In this document: positions 45,200 through 58,105 of the stretch, one piece after another
Layout: each line of letters begins with the position of its first letter
Numbering within the stretch: position 1 is the first letter of the stretch
Source of the DNA: Malus domestica
Taxonomy: Eukaryota; Streptophyta; Magnoliopsida; Rosales; Rosaceae
NCBI RefSeq assembly: GCF_042453785.1
Contig: NC_091674.1
Location: forward strand, 23,514,001 to 23,578,000
Direction: 5' to 3'
DNA: 64,000 nt
Translations under genes and position numbers: made by a program
The notes under the pieces: generated by a model
Told to the model about the DNA's origin: nothing
Database searches by the model: none
Seen by the model: only the letters and a program-made list of their open reading frames with translations

Positions 45200-47570
45200 C
45201 ATGCACCCCCATATTTTCTATACCTCACATTTCTCAAATCTTATAAAGCTTTTAATTTGGACAAAAATGCCAACTAGAATTTTGACAAAACATGCCGTCT
45301 GGGATTTAAAGCATATGTGGGTTGTTTTCAATTCCACCATTAAAACCCATGTCGTATGTTTTTAATATTTGGTGGTAATTTTAAGTGTTTAATTCTTCAT
45401 CTAATCCATGTGATCCCTAAAAGATGAATACTAACAGAGAAGCTTGAATAACGTATCAAAAGCAAGATTAAATAATTATCGATGTCATCAAATCACTAAA
45501 ACAATAAAAAAAAATATGAAGTCTTACCTCATGTGAAGCTTCCAAAACATCAATTTCGTGTTTCATTCGTCAAAAATAATTTTCTCAATCAACATGTTTG
45601 TAGTTTCATTGGTTAGGGTTTTGTTCAACAATGGAGGGTCGAGGGGTTTTGATAGTTGAAAAGGATAAATAATACGTTAAAAGTGATTTGGGGTATATAT
45701 ATAATTTTTTATTTTTTTTAACCTAATAAGGTCAAAATTGCCATTGGATAGTAGGGTAAATAAGTCATTTAATATTAAATTTTAATGTGGGTTGCGTTCA
45801 ACATTTTGTGGGATGCTAATATAAAAAGCCAAAACTTAATGTTGGTTGAGATTGGCCAATTTTAAATAGTTTAGAAAGTGAATTGGTTAAAAAGGGATAG
45901 TGTTATTAACACACTTATTTTTACCTCCTACACTCTCTTGTTAATTTTTTGTCATTGATTTTCTTCAATTCATTCAATCTGACGACTAAAAATTGAAAAT
46001 AGGGTACGAGAAGTAAAAGTTAATGTGTGGATAGTACTACCCGTTAAAAAATAGTTAAGCAGGTAGATTCACACTCACATAATAGTTTAGGATAGTAAAG
46101 AGCAGTTTGCCGTTTGGTGAAATGTTAATCGTGCATTTCATTCGTTGATGAGGACAGGTGACCACTACCATATGTACAAAAATGAAGAGAAAAATAGGGC
46201 ATTATTAGAAACGTCTGAATGAATGATGCTTTAATGGCAGTGCATGATGCATGGCACAGAGAGCTCCTGGCTGAAAGATACCTTACAATACACATATCCA
46301 ATCCAATCATGATGATGATGATGCCGTTTGTATTTTTTATTTTTTATTTATAATGTTAGAATAAAAATTGATGTTGAACTTTGAATCGGAAAAAGTATGA
46401 AAAATCTCGCGTTTCTTTTTTCTTTTCTTTTTTGACGAAATGATGATGCTTTTTCCAATTTGCATACAGTACAGAGTTTCCCCTTAAGATGGTACTTCCA
46501 AAGTTGAAATAAAAGAGCAAGGCAAAAGAAGTAAAGAACCCTAAGACTTACGTGACATGTACACGTTACCTTGGACTCTGGTTCATGCACTTCGCTTGTC
46601 ATCGCCAGAAGGCAATCTGAAACCTTTTTTTTTTTTTTTTTTGTCTTTTTGACAATATATAACTCAATGATGTTAGGAATTGTTGAGAAATTAATGAAAT
46701 TTAAAAGGGTAGAAAGTTCAAATATCAACTAATTCATATCAATCATCAACAAAAATTCATATCAATTTTTGTCAATCTTTAACGAAATTCATATCAATCA
46801 TTAACAAAATTTCATATTGAGTTATCAATTAAATAAAATTAGGAATTTAAATAACTAAAATTTGAAAAACTAGGGATTTACCCTAAAATTGACTGTGGCT
46901 GGTGGTGACTCCGTGGAGGGCGACGATGCGCGGTGGTCAATTGGCTGGCGGCGGAGGCAGTGGCCTGATGCTGCTGCCTACTTCCAACGGGGGACGCACA
47001 CGCAGCCTTCTTTTTGTTCGTGGTGAGATCTTGAGTACGATGGGGCATAAGTGGTCCCCCCGTTTAATTATATATATAAATTTAATCGGGACAACGACAC
47101 TGTTTTTTTTTTTTTTTTAAGTATTATAAGTTCTAAATAACGTCGTTTTGGTCTGGATTTAAAAAGAGAGGCATGCCGCGCACAGCACAGCAGCAGCGAA
47201 AATGTCGGTCTTACTTACACTTGCAATCAAGGACAACTTGATCCTAAATATATCAACATTCAACAGTTGATGCAAAAATGCCGGTCTAGCGACAATGCGA
47301 AAATGTTGATCGACGGGCAATGCAAAAATAGGGTAACTTGCACGGCTGACTCTGTAGCGAAAGTCTCTATTATTTGTGTTGATGGACCAGCACTGGGGGA
47401 ACCTAATGCTACATCGTATATGGCCTAAACAATGGGGGACCTTCAGGACATGCCCTAAGAATAGGGTAACCATAGCGTAGTCGGTGGACCTAATTTGTTC
47501 CTATTAAGGAAACTTGTCTAAATTAATCCCTAATTAGTAATACGCATCCATATCTTTAATACTATGTTTG
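45200..47570. other. Intergenic DNA with degenerate repeats, no gene seen
   Basis: No supported gene. AATTCATATCAATCATTAAC-type repeats lie at 46735-46815. A T-rich tract with ACGTCGTTTTGGTCTGG at about 47137-47156 resembles the subterminal part of the hAT element at 40451-40470, so a decayed hAT relative may lie here. Confidence 0.45.
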
Positions 47571-47924
47571 AATGAGGAAAATAAACTTGGAATTTGAATA
47601 AAAGTCAAAATTTATAAATTGACATGCACCAATTTTCTTGTTTGGATTCATAACATAGAAATTTAGAATTTTCCGCGTGGAAAAAAAAACTTGGAATTTG
47701 GGGCCTCCAATTTCCAAGTTTAAATTCCATGTAAATATGTGTCATTTCCCAATTTCTATGATTGGGAGTTTAAAATTAACAAATTCTGTTTTCAATTCCA
47801 TTGTTCTTTTAAGTTAACCAAACAACAAAATTCACAAATTCTAGAAAATAAAATCCATTCATTTCAATTTCCGTCATTTTAAAATTACTTAGTAATCTTA
47901 AATTTCTTCATCCAAATATAATGT
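47571..47924. mobile_element. MITE family C, cleaner copy
   Basis: Begins ACTATGTTTGAATGAGGAAA and ends near TTTCTTCATCCAAATATAAT, approximately inverted. Internal sequence matches the two halves of 7855-8563 without the SINE and microsatellite insertions. No coding capacity. Confidence 0.75.
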
Positions 47925-49740
47925 AATTCTTAACACATCCATATGTTTAATTCCGGATGACTGACATGTCAATGCTACAAAAGAGTACTGTTACTTTTGT
48001 TTATGAAAAAATTTAAAGAAAGTTATAATTTGAAGTCAGATTTCAGGAAACTCTCTTAAAAGTGGGACTCTTCATGTACTTTTTGTCACCTCATATTTTC
48101 TACACAATATTTTATAATGTTGGGATAAGAATTGACGTTAAACTGTGAGGTGTTAGAAAATCCATGGAGTGTCCCTTAGCATTTCTCACCTCGTGACATG
48201 AGTTCAGCCATATATGATCTTGATTCACTTTTATTTATTTTTATAAAACCTTGATGGTACAAGGTAATTTTATTGATATGAAAAAAAAAAAATTACACTT
48301 TACAAAATTTATCTTAATTTAATTTATTAATGATCTTTAACAAAACTCTTATGCAAATACAAATGCGTTCGAACCATTAGATTGACAGATCACCTTAATT
48401 TCTCTATTAAGGTATAGATCAATATTGCATGGTTTAAATAGTATTCCAACACAATGCGAATTCTATTGTACACAAATCCTTGTTTTTTGTAAGTGATTGA
48501 TTCACTTTAAATGCCATAGGATTGGAACTCCATATCTCAAAAAAGAAGTTATGTAAAATTACAATAGGATAAGAGGCAGGAGGTATATATTTTTGGTGCA
48601 ACAAGAGAAAACGTTGGATCATAATTAAATTCAAGACATAGGCAGTACGTACTTCACCAAACTGATAAAAAAAAAATTCATCATAGCTAGCTCTTTATCT
48701 CAAATAATGGCAGAAAAAATCAGAAGAAAATTAAGGGTACCCGTCGATAGCTCTTTAGCTCAATGTTTCCCCTCTTTCTTACTTTTTACTTCTCTTACTT
48801 TCTACTGAGTACTGATGGTGATATTTTCTCATTGATGGTACCCGTCGATCGGTTGCTTTTAGTCTCAGTCTGTGTAGTGCAATTGTTTCTGCTCATGTAC
48901 ATGGACATTTTACTTCACTTTTAATCAAATAGTTAATACTGTAAGGATATGACGGTAAAAGAGTCTCATATCGATGAAAGGAAAAACTTAGCAAAAACTT
49001 ATAAAGAGTCCTACATCCCTACAAGTACAAAAGATGCCCCAGCTAGTGAACATTGAAAAAAGTAGATTAACGATGTTTTAGTCCTTTGCTAATTAAAATG
49101 GTCACCTCATTAGTTTTGCAGAAACTTAGCCATGTTGTTACGTATAACTCTTGACCAGTTTTATCATATTGAAGTGATTCTAGTACGTTTGACGTCAAAC
49201 GTTAAAAGTGTTTATAGATTATAAAAGTACATTTAAGCTTGTATTTTTGTAAGAAGCATGTATTACTTTTTTTATACACCTGTTAGAGTAAAAAATGCTT
49301 TTCATCAAATACATTTTTGGAAAGTATTTGAATTTTAATACAATTTACATGATAACTATAAAGCATATTTTACTGTGAAAGACTTATAGCTAAAATGATT
49401 AAGAGTTGCATGTGATTCTTCTATTTCACAATATTACTTGTATCAAAAGAAAAAAAACATATTTAGTTTTATATACAGTCAAAATTAAGTAATATATATA
49501 TACCCATTGTTGATGGTATAAGCTGTTTATTTTTCTCTGTTTTCTTTCTTTTATTTATTTTTCTTTCATACACAACCATATCTATATGTATATTTATGTA
49601 GAGAGAGAAAAAGATAGAAAGGGATTGATGAGATAAGACTAGTCAAATGTACAGAAAAAAATTTGCATGGGAATGAGTTACCAAAAGATTTTATACATAT
49701 TTTGGATGTCTCCCTTTTCTCCACGTCCCGGCCCCTCCTC
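47925..49740. other. Intergenic DNA upstream of bHLH gene
   Basis: AT-rich with no supported gene. The distal part may hold regulatory DNA for the bHLH gene; no specific site is called. Confidence 0.5.
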
Positions 49741-49743
49741 ACC

Positions 49744-49753
49744 TTTATATAAG
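49744..49753 (+). promoter_or_regulatory. TATA box of bHLH gene
   Basis: TTTATATAAG lies about 205 bp upstream of the ATG, in a C-rich context typical of plant core promoters. A (CT)n tract follows downstream in the presumed 5-prime untranslated region. Confidence 0.6.
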
Positions 49754-49802
49754 CCATTTCCCACTCAGTTTCTCGCAGACAACCCACTTTTCTTGACTTG
49801 CT

Positions 49803-49866
49803 CCTTCTCTCTCTCTCTCTCTCTCTCTCTCCCTCTCCCCTCTCCCTCTCCCCCTCCCCCTCCCTC
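49803..49866 (+). repeat. (CT)n / CCCTCT microsatellite in 5-prime UTR
   Basis: About 12 CT dinucleotides are followed by C-rich CCCTCTCC and CCCCCTCC modules, between the TATA box and the start codon. A second CTCTCTCTCTCT stretch lies near 49921. CT-rich leaders are common in plants and may affect transcription or translation. Confidence 0.85.
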
Positions 49867-49956
49867 TTCTATCACTTTCTTTCAAATAACTCTCTCAACC
49901 ATTTTTCCAATTTTTCAAAAGCTCTCTCTCTCTCCAGATATATATATTGTTATACA

Positions 49957-52037
49957 ATGGCAGCCTTTTCATACAATGGCAGCCTTGACTCAATTTTCTT
50001 GCCCAACGCTCCGGCTACCAATGACATCATCATTTACAGTAACTTCTCTCGATCTTTTTACCCATCTGAGCCTTTAACCCGGGAAATTCAAGCTGATAAT
50101 AATTCAAGAGCTGTTGAAAGCAGCTGCACTATGGATCACAGCTCCACTCATAAGGTTGCTTTTAGTGACAATGAGAATGAGCCTTCTGTGACCAAAAACA
50201 AGAGCAGAGAGTCCTCAACTGTTGTGGATGTGGATAGGCTTGAAATTGGTGAGCAGGTCACTCAGAAAGTAACTCCTATGGACAAGAAGAGAAAATCCAG
50301 AATTGGGTCATCCTTCAATTCTGCTCAATCCAAGGTATTTATATAATATATTATATATATACGAGCCATTTCTTAGCAGGGATCCCGTTTTATTGTAGCA
50401 AAAAATAGATGGTAGAGTTCAGTAGGGACCATGTATTTGCCGTATAGAACCGTCATATTCTAGAACAAAAAAGAGGAAAACGGTGAAAATTTATATGGTG
50501 AATACATGGTCTCTATGATGGTCTTATATCTATCACGTACAACAAAACGGGGTACCTGCTATAAAACTGGTCTTGTATGTGTAAATTTTCCTTTTTTCAT
50601 GTGAGTTCTACAGAATTTCAGATATTAAATGACGGAAATTTGGGGGGTTTAATGGTGATGTACTCCACTAGGGTACTAAAGAGCATAAGGGAAAGAAGCA
50701 AAAGAAGGCTGGTGGCGGTACCAAGAAGGCTGAGGAAAAGAAGATTAAATCAGATAAAAAAGACCAGGTGAAAGTGAGAGAAGAACCTCCAACTGGCTAC
50801 ATTCATGTTAGAGCAAGGAGGGGTGAGGCTACAGATAGTCACAGCCTTGCAGAAAGGGTACAAAAAATATGAAATTTCATTAAACATACCCAACAGTTTA
50901 TTTCCCAAAATTGCTGTTGTGCCCACCATTTTATTATATCTCATAATTGTGTATTCTTTTTTTCTCTGGATTTTTAGGTGAGAAGAGAGAAAATTAGTGA
51001 GAGGATGAAGATGCTGCAAAAACTTGTCCCTGGCTGTGACAAGGTGGAACCAGCTTCTCTCTCTCTTGCTTACTTGTCTTTACCTTATTTGTATATATTT
51101 TGTAATTTTTCTGACTAGATTCATGTGATTGATCTTTTTATTATAAATAAATTAGGTAACTGGAAGGGCAGTCATGCTGGATGAAATTATCAATTATGTT
51201 CAGTCCCTACAAAATCAAGTGGAGGTACAGTTTTTACTGTGATATCCGTGCACATACATGTTAATTTGTTATCTTAATTGAATATGTGATTTAACCAACT
51301 GTTTCTAATTATTTTTTTCTTGTTCGATCAGTTCCTCTCACTGAAACTTGCTTCTTTGAATCCAATGTTCTTTGACTTTGGAATGGACATGGGTGCTTTA
51401 GTGGTTAAACCAGAGGTACATAGTTAAAAAGTATCAGTTATGTTCAATCCCACTTCACAGCGTTTTCAAACACAGGAATGAAAATCTTCCGTCCGTTTCT
51501 AGTCGGAATAGAGAAACGAGAGTTTCATTCTCAAAAAACCTAATTCATGAACCAAAAATTACTAATGTAATTACAATTTGGTTTTTATTTTTTGCCATGC
51601 AGAGATTGTGTAGCATGGAATCACCATATCCATCTGTGCAACAATGCAACCCAATACAGTCCACACCTTTTGCTGATACATCCACCAATATCACTGCCAC
51701 CACTGCCGCTGCCATTACCGCCTTCACCACAAATAACAACAATCATTTTCTGGACAATTCAGCTTCACATCTACTTCAAAGGCCAAATACCTTCTCGCAG
51801 GTATATACTTCTGACTTAATTTGTTAACCCAATTTCAATTTTTCTTTTAAAAATCACTTAACAAATGTTAATTAATGAATTATTAATTAATACTATTTTT
51901 TCTAACCTTGAGGTTCATGACAAAACATATATCGTTTTCAGGACAGTGAGAGCTTGTTGTGGGATGTGGAAGATCAAAGACAAAACTTTCATAATCCATG
52001 TGGTTTCAGCAACAGCAACTTGTGTTCTTTCAATTAA
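49957..52037 (+). CDS. bHLH transcription factor (bHLH137-like)
   Basis: Seven exons (49957-50334, 50672-50857, 50978-51043, 51156-51224, 51332-51415, 51603-51800, 51942-52037) join in phase to 358 aa. The N-terminus [17 protein letters not shown] and the KLEIGEQ-like [19 protein letters not shown] segment match bHLH137-type proteins. A Lys-rich stretch ([19 protein letters not shown]) precedes the DNA-binding domain at about 180-250. The basic region [20 protein letters not shown] carries the H, E and R that contact E-box DNA. Helix 1 continues [12 protein letters not shown], and helix 2 is [20 protein letters not shown]. The tail is Thr/Asn-rich ([20 protein letters not shown]). It is expected to be a nuclear dimeric E-box regulator. 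Start chosen: first ATG, matching the family N-terminus; a second ATG 19 bp later is out of frame. Confidence 0.93.
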
Positions 52038-53586
52038 TTATAATGCAAAAAAGCTGCCCCACAAGCATACCAGCATATGGTTGGCCCTCATTTCCTGTCT
52101 CATACTTAAAAACAAGTACATAATTATAACAAATTGATAAGATTATTACTAGTTAAATCAATGTAATACCACGTACTTGTGTTTATTATAGCCTTTAATC
52201 ATTGTATGAAACTTTTACTATACTCCGATGTATAAGATCTTAATCAATGAATTATTCAGTGTATTAGATCTTTGTCAATGAATTCTTGATGAATGACCAA
52301 ATTGCCAAAAATCATTTCGTATAGAATCTACCGAAACATATTAAAAAAAAAACCATAATTTTGTTATTGTCCACCTTGTTGACTTATATAACTTACAAAG
52401 CTCTTTTTTTTTTTTTGTTGACCAAAAAAAAAAGCTCTCTTCTTTTTTTCTTTGGTCTTTCCAGTTTGTGAAGAGACTAAAAGAAAGCAGCAAAAAACCG
52501 AGAAAAAGAAAACCAGACGTGGAAAATGAATCAAAAACTTAAGGTTCTCTCTTTTTTACAGTTCCATTGGAGTGGGAGCTTTGAACATGAATAAAGGTAA
52601 GCAATACCAGTGGATGCAGAAGAACACAAAAGGACAACAGATAGCAACCGACCAAAGAAAGACCAAATCTTTTTCTAGATCCCTTGCCTTATATTATCCA
52701 ATGCACAAATTCCAAAGCCCCGTAGCCATATGGTGGTGGTGAAAAATTGGAATTTTAATATGTAAAAATAGAATATTATATTGACCATTAAATGTATTTG
52801 ACCAATTCCTGTGGTTTCAGGTATTCTAGTTATTTCAGTTAATTTTTTTTAACCGTGTTTTTTGTGGTGCGTGAATTGAGAAAGTAAAACCCTAAAAGTA
52901 GGGTTGTTTGATTCTGTCGTTGTAGGCTTGCAGTTGACATGACTGGTTATGCAGTTGTTGTTTGTGGAATCTTTTTGGTATAATTTTGGGGTTATTGTGA
53001 GACTGATAGGTTTCTCTGATGACCTGAGGTTATTTCCCCCAAATTATCTACCCAACGGTTCTAGGCAGAAGCATCAGTGGAGCTTAATTAGACCAGCAGC
53101 TAAACAGTGCGTATAAGTGACCTACATCTCACTTACCCAAAAGAAAAAAAATATACATAAATGCAGATTGACTGGTACTCATTAAGGTAACGATTTCTGC
53201 ACTCGAGATTTGTAAGTGACAAAATTGTTATACTGTATGAGGTACTAAAATGTTTCGGGAGTTTCATCTTTTGGGGTTGTCTACTCGACCCTTCCAAAAT
53301 GCCATCCATTAATTTGATGTATCTACCGCCATATAGTCTTTACTCAAACTTGACAAGCGTAGGTTATAAGCAATATAGATTCACATTAAGGTGAGTAAGG
53401 TTACTGTCCTCGCTCACCATTTTTACTTCCCCTGAAGTTGCTTAACATTCCATTGATAGACTCTTGAGTACAGCTATCATGAGACAATATATTTGACAAA
53501 ATGTCTTTGAGAGTATTGAGGTAGGGCAAAGAAGCTAACTAATTTCCATGTTGAGGCATGCGGGGTAGCTTGAACTTGTCATTATA

Positions 53587-53645
<59 letters not shown>

Positions 53646-53774
53646 CCGATACAATAGAAATGAGAAAATCAAACTTAGGATGTCAGATGCATGAAGTGAA
53701 CATCTTAACCAAGTTTCTTAACCAAATGTTGCTCATGTAAAGAAAAATTCATAAATCCGCACACTGTTTGGAAG
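52038..53774. other. Intergenic DNA downstream of bHLH gene
   Basis: No supported gene. The 3-prime untranslated region of the bHLH gene occupies the first part. Otherwise AT-rich, with T-rich and A-rich runs near 52407-52450. Confidence 0.5.
53593..53643 (+). repeat. (TA)n microsatellite
   Basis: About 25 uninterrupted TA dinucleotides. Likely length-variable. Confidence 0.95.
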
Positions 53775-53953
53775 GGAATCTGATTCTCTCCCCTTGTTTT
53801 TCTCTCTCCTTCCCTCCCTTCATATTTGAATAATCACGGTTAAACCACGTCAACATTTTATATTAATTTTTTATAAAAAGAGAAAGATAAAATAAAGAAT
53901 GTAAAAGGAGGAGATGAAAGAGGATGAAAGAAGAGAGAAGAGAATCCTAATTC
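53775..53953. mobile_element. Mutator-type MITE, family B, 9-bp target duplication
   Basis: This 179-bp element begins GGAATCTGATTCTCTCC and ends GAGAATCCTAATTC. It is flanked by GTTTGGAAG at 53766-53774 and 53954-53962. The interior contains TTAAACCACGTCAACATTTT, the inverse of the core in the copy at 3132-3294. Confidence 0.75.
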
Positions 53954-53962
53954 GTTTGGAAG

Positions 53963-56084
53963 TGATTGTAAGAATTCGAGTGACTGTTCATAAATTTTTT
54001 CAGACGACCACATTCATTGATTTCTTTGAATTGATAAGGTCACATGACAGTCATATGCTGGGCTGTTATTAAATGCTTTTACCAGATAGACCAATCAAGA
54101 AATAATTGTTCTCGTCGTAATTAACTGAATCTAAGAAATAATAAACAACCCCGGGAAACATGGCAGACTATTGTAACAATGTTTCACCAAGGGAATGACA
54201 ATTATGATTTGGAGGAAAATAAATAAACATATAAAAGTTTCAGGGGATCTCAAGCACATTAAAAAAGATTTACTTAATTTAGAATCGTATGATACACTGT
54301 TGTATGTGATGCACCAATTTTATACACACGCAAACTCAGTCATCCATTAAAATAAAACATCTCATATATTGAGGCATTGTAGATTTCACTTAATTGTAAC
54401 ATAAAAAGAGAGGAGGAAGTAAAATATTAATGCGGAGAATATCTGAATATTGGCCTCCTATACTATTTTGTAGTTGATATGGTTACACATTATGCTATTT
54501 AGTTTTAAAGTTTAAGTGGTATGTCTCTTCACTTGTAAGTGAGAGGTTTTAGGTTCGACTTTCGCCAAAGGCGAATGTAAACCACATTATTGCTAGTCAC
54601 TAACACCCCTCCACCATCGTTTGTCCAATATATATATATATATATGATTACAGTAAAAAACAAAAACTCACTTACATTAATTACTTACTAAATATGGCCC
54701 TGTAAATAGAACATATCCATAAACATAACTTGTGACACATATATTAGTTTTGGAAATTCTCTTTTCCTTGGGATTGGTCGACATGCTTATGTTGGTTCAT
54801 GGAGGAAGACAATGCATGTGGTTTTGTGTTCGACCTACTTTTTACGTTGACCCACATGTTGTTGTCATTGACAATCAGTCGGACACATCCACTCTACTTG
54901 CATGGTTTCACCCTAAGAATTGCATATATTTGTAAAGCACATCACGCTTCAAATACGGTTAAGTAGTTAAGAACATCCATCTCATGCAATTGATGTTTCA
55001 AGTTCGGTGTTCTCCCAATATCATTGGTATCAGAAAAAAACACGTATAGTTTTGTTTATTCGACAGGTTCCAAAGAGAATAAAGTAAACCATGTTTGACA
55101 ATTATGTTGTTCAATATTTGTCCAGGCTTCCAGTCCCATCTCTTGAAGTTGTGGAGCGCGGTGAGCCCAAGAAACAATTGATGGATGACTCCAACTTTGA
55201 TTATTGCTTTTAATTTCATTCCTTTTTTTTTTATCTTTCACAGGTGTTCATGAATCGAAAAGCATACTATATATACATAGATATTTTCTTTATCATTTGA
55301 TGTGACAACTGATATATACAACAAACGTTATTAATATACAACGAGATAAAGATGTGATATATACACACATGGTATAAAAATGTGAAATCCATAACATTTT
55401 TTCATCCATATATACACATTGAGAAGGTCATACTCAAAAATAATATATCATGGCTATATATTGATTATTTCAGCAGGTTACCCTTATATCAAATCATGAG
55501 CAATTAAAGGAGAAGCTGGCCTACAAAATTTCATTTTGTTTGGTATGCAAACCATTGCACAGTTGCCATTTGGCTCAGCTGAAACAAGACGGCTGTTCCA
55601 AAAGTAAGCTCGGAAAAGAGTAACACCACCACACCACATGAAAAATCTCAAATCCAACTTTGGATAATTGATCCGAGTCTTAGTATCCTTAAGAACTAAG
55701 ATATCAATGGAACCCTTTCATATTTCATTCATCTGAATCATCTCTACAAAAGAAGTATATATGCGTGTTTCCCCCCTTGGGCTGTAAAAAAACAAGGAAG
55801 ACTTTAAATGTGGTTTCTAGTTATCAATGTTCTATGACTCAAATATTATTGGTTTGACATTTCTATATGTTAATTCCATGTCGATTATTATATATTTTTT
55901 ATCTCAAAAATTGAAATTTGCAATTGTTTGTATTAATGAGATTTTAAATAAAACCCATAATTTGTGAAATTGAAAATATTAAAAGATAAAAAAATTATTA
56001 GAAGATAAATTATACCGCCCGCCCCCCCAACAAACCAGTAGAAGAAAATTCAAAATCAATAGAAAATTATGTTTTGCCATAAAG
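53963..56084. other. Intergenic DNA, no gene seen
   Basis: AT-rich without a supported gene. Two stretches at about 54515-54620 and 54965-55020 show tRNA-derived SINE-like features. Confidence 0.5.
54515..54625 (+). repeat. SINE-like sequence with pol III box B-like motif
   Basis: Contains TTTAAGTGGTATGTCTCTTC and, about 40 bp later, GGTTCGACTTTC resembling box B, then a short tail before (AT)n. It could be a tRNA-derived SINE. No target duplication seen. Confidence 0.35.
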
Positions 56085-56479
56085 TGTTGATGCACAAAAC
56101 CGGAAGGTCTTGGAACAACGTAAATCCGACCGTGAATCATGCAAACGCCCAAGAACACAAAGATATATCGTGGTTCACCCCTAATGTTTGAGTTACGTCC
56201 ACACTGATGTTGATATTGTTTCACTCTGAATGGTGAATATACAAGAAGGCTAGAGGCAGTGTGCTCTCTAGCCTATTTTCTGTGTTTGTCCTCTCTGAGA
56301 TGTTTTCTCTCTTTCCATGGCCTAAACCTTGACCTCTAATGAGGAGAGTGAGGAGTCATTTTATAGAATAAGGGTTCCCCACTTATTACATATTTGCCCC
56401 TTCATTTATTACATAATTACATTTGAGTCCATCGAGTATTTATACGAAGTCTAAATACGGAGGCCCTAAATATGGTACA
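56085..56479 (-). repeat. 3-prime LTR of the 56085-60657 element
   Basis: This 395-bp LTR, plus-strand ends TGTTGATGC and ATATGGTACA, is very similar to 60269-60657. Confidence 0.88.
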
Positions 56480-56689
56480 AGCAGTAGTCCCCCAAGTCTT
56501 CAGTCAAGAGAGTCTTTTGGCTGGAGACTTGAAATTCAGTCCATGTGTGGGCCGAAGTAACTAGATGTCGTCTAGAGCTGATACTCGATATGAGGCGGTG
56601 CTCAATGTGAAATGATGCTCAACTAGAAGAAGCACATGTTGCGAGGCTGCTCGGCTTGTGGCTTATGTTGCCTTGGTTGGCTTGGCTTG

Positions 56690-57245
56690 TGACGTTGAAG
56701 GTGAGGGAGTCCCTTTTATAGAATAAGGGCTCGCTCCTCAATACATAAATGATGGGCTAGAGTTGATGCTCGCGGCGATGCGGTTGCTCAGCAGGCGGGA
56801 TGCTCTCTAATGATGGTGAGGGAGTCCCTTTTATAGAATAAGGGCTCGCACCTCAATACATAAATGATGGGCTAAAGTTGATGCTTGCGGCGAAGCAGTT
56901 GCTCAACAGGCGGCGATGCTCTCTAATGATGGTAAAGGAGTCCCTTTTATAGAATAATGGCTCGCTCCTCAATACATAAATGATGGGTTAGGAGTGATGC
57001 TCGCGGCGAGGCGGTTGCTCAGCGGGCGGCGATGCTCTTTAATGAAGGTAAAAGAGTCACTTTTATAGAATAAGGGTTCGCTCCTCAATACATAAGTGAT
57101 GGGCTAAGAGTCTCTCTCTAATGAAGGTGAGGGAGTCCTTTTTATAAAATAAGGGTTCGCTCCTCAATACATTAATAATGAGTGCTCTTTAATGAAAGTG
57201 AGGGAGTCCCTTTTATAAAATAAGGGTTCGCTCCTCAGTACATAA
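56690..57245. repeat. Tandem repeat array, unit about 117 bp
   Basis: Full copies start near 56697, 56814, 56931 and 57047, followed by shortened copies near 57126 and 57198. Each contains GGGAGTCCCTTTTATAGAAT, AAGGGCTCGCTCCTCAATAC and ATAAATGATGGGCTA. The unit resembles part of the LTR (TTTTATAGAATAAGGGTTC), so it was probably amplified from it. Confidence 0.9.
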
Positions 57246-57424
57246 ATAATGGGCTAAGTCCCTCAAGTATTTTTCATGAGTCCCAGTTGCAGAAGCCCAA
57301 TATATGGTACATAGTGTAGTCCCCCAAGTCTGCAGTCAATAGAGTATGTTGGCTGAAGACTTCAAATTCAATCCATGTATGGGCCGAAGTGGTGGTTGTT
57401 CGGAGGCGATCTTTGTATACCATG

Positions 57425-57840
57425 CACTGAAGCTTTGTAGGTGAAGCTTTGAAAGTGAAGTTTTATAGGTGAGGCTTTGAAAGTAAAGCTTTGAAGCTAG
57501 AGCTTCTGTAAATGAAGCTTTGAAGTCGGAGCTTTGTAAATGAAGTTTTCGAAGCTGGAGCTTTTGTAAATGAAGCTTTCGAAGCTGGAGCTCTGTAGAT
57601 GAAGCTTTCGAAGTTGGAGCTCTATAAATGAAGCTTTCGAAGCTGAAGCTCTTGTAAATGAAGCTTTCGAAGTTGGAGCTCTGTAAATGAAGCTTTCGAA
57701 GTTGGAGCTCTTGAAGTTGGAGCTTTGTAAATGAAGCTTTCGAAGCTGGAGCTCTGTAAATGAAGCTTTCGAAGCTAGAGCTATGTAAATGAAGCTTTCG
57801 AAGCTGAAGCTTTGTAAATGAAGCTTTCGAAGCTAATTGA
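57425..57840 (-). repeat. Tandem repeat array, unit about 27-33 bp, open on the minus strand
   Basis: About 13 copies of GTAAATGAAGCTTTCGAAGC plus TGGAGCTCT. On the minus strand the array is open over 57336-57881 and would give a repetitive peptide with KASFTKLQL- and ESFIYRAP-like units. Whether it is ever translated is unknown. Confidence 0.9.
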
Positions 57841-57939
57841 CATGAGTGATGCTCATGGATGTTGACATGAGTAATGCTCATGAATGTTTATGTATGATTA
57901 ACATGAGTGATGCTCATGTATGATTTTTTGGAGGACGGG

Positions 57940-58105
57940 TTGTACTTTTGATCACCTGGTTGGTGATAATAACGGCAGGCTGCTGAATAATTTTGGAGTA
58001 CTGGACGTACTTTTGATCACCTAGTTGGTGATAATAGCAGCAGGCTGCCGAATAATTTTGGAGTACTGGACATACTTTTGATCACCTGGTTGGTGATAAT
58101 ATAGG
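57940..58105. repeat. Tandem repeat, 64-bp unit, 2.5 copies
   Basis: Copies of GTACTTTTGATCACCTGGTT followed by GGTGATAATAACGGCAGGCT and ATAATTTTGGAGTACTGGAC, period about 64 bp, with few differences. Confidence 0.88.

Noticed and set aside
50577-50771. Separate small gene between bHLH exons 1 and 2
   Set aside because: It overlaps exon 2 in another frame; the exon-2 frame joins exactly to bHLH exons 1 and 3.
57336-57881. 181-aa minus-strand open frame as a gene
   Set aside because: It is a tandem-repeat translation within an LTR element, with no domain. Kept only as a repeat feature.
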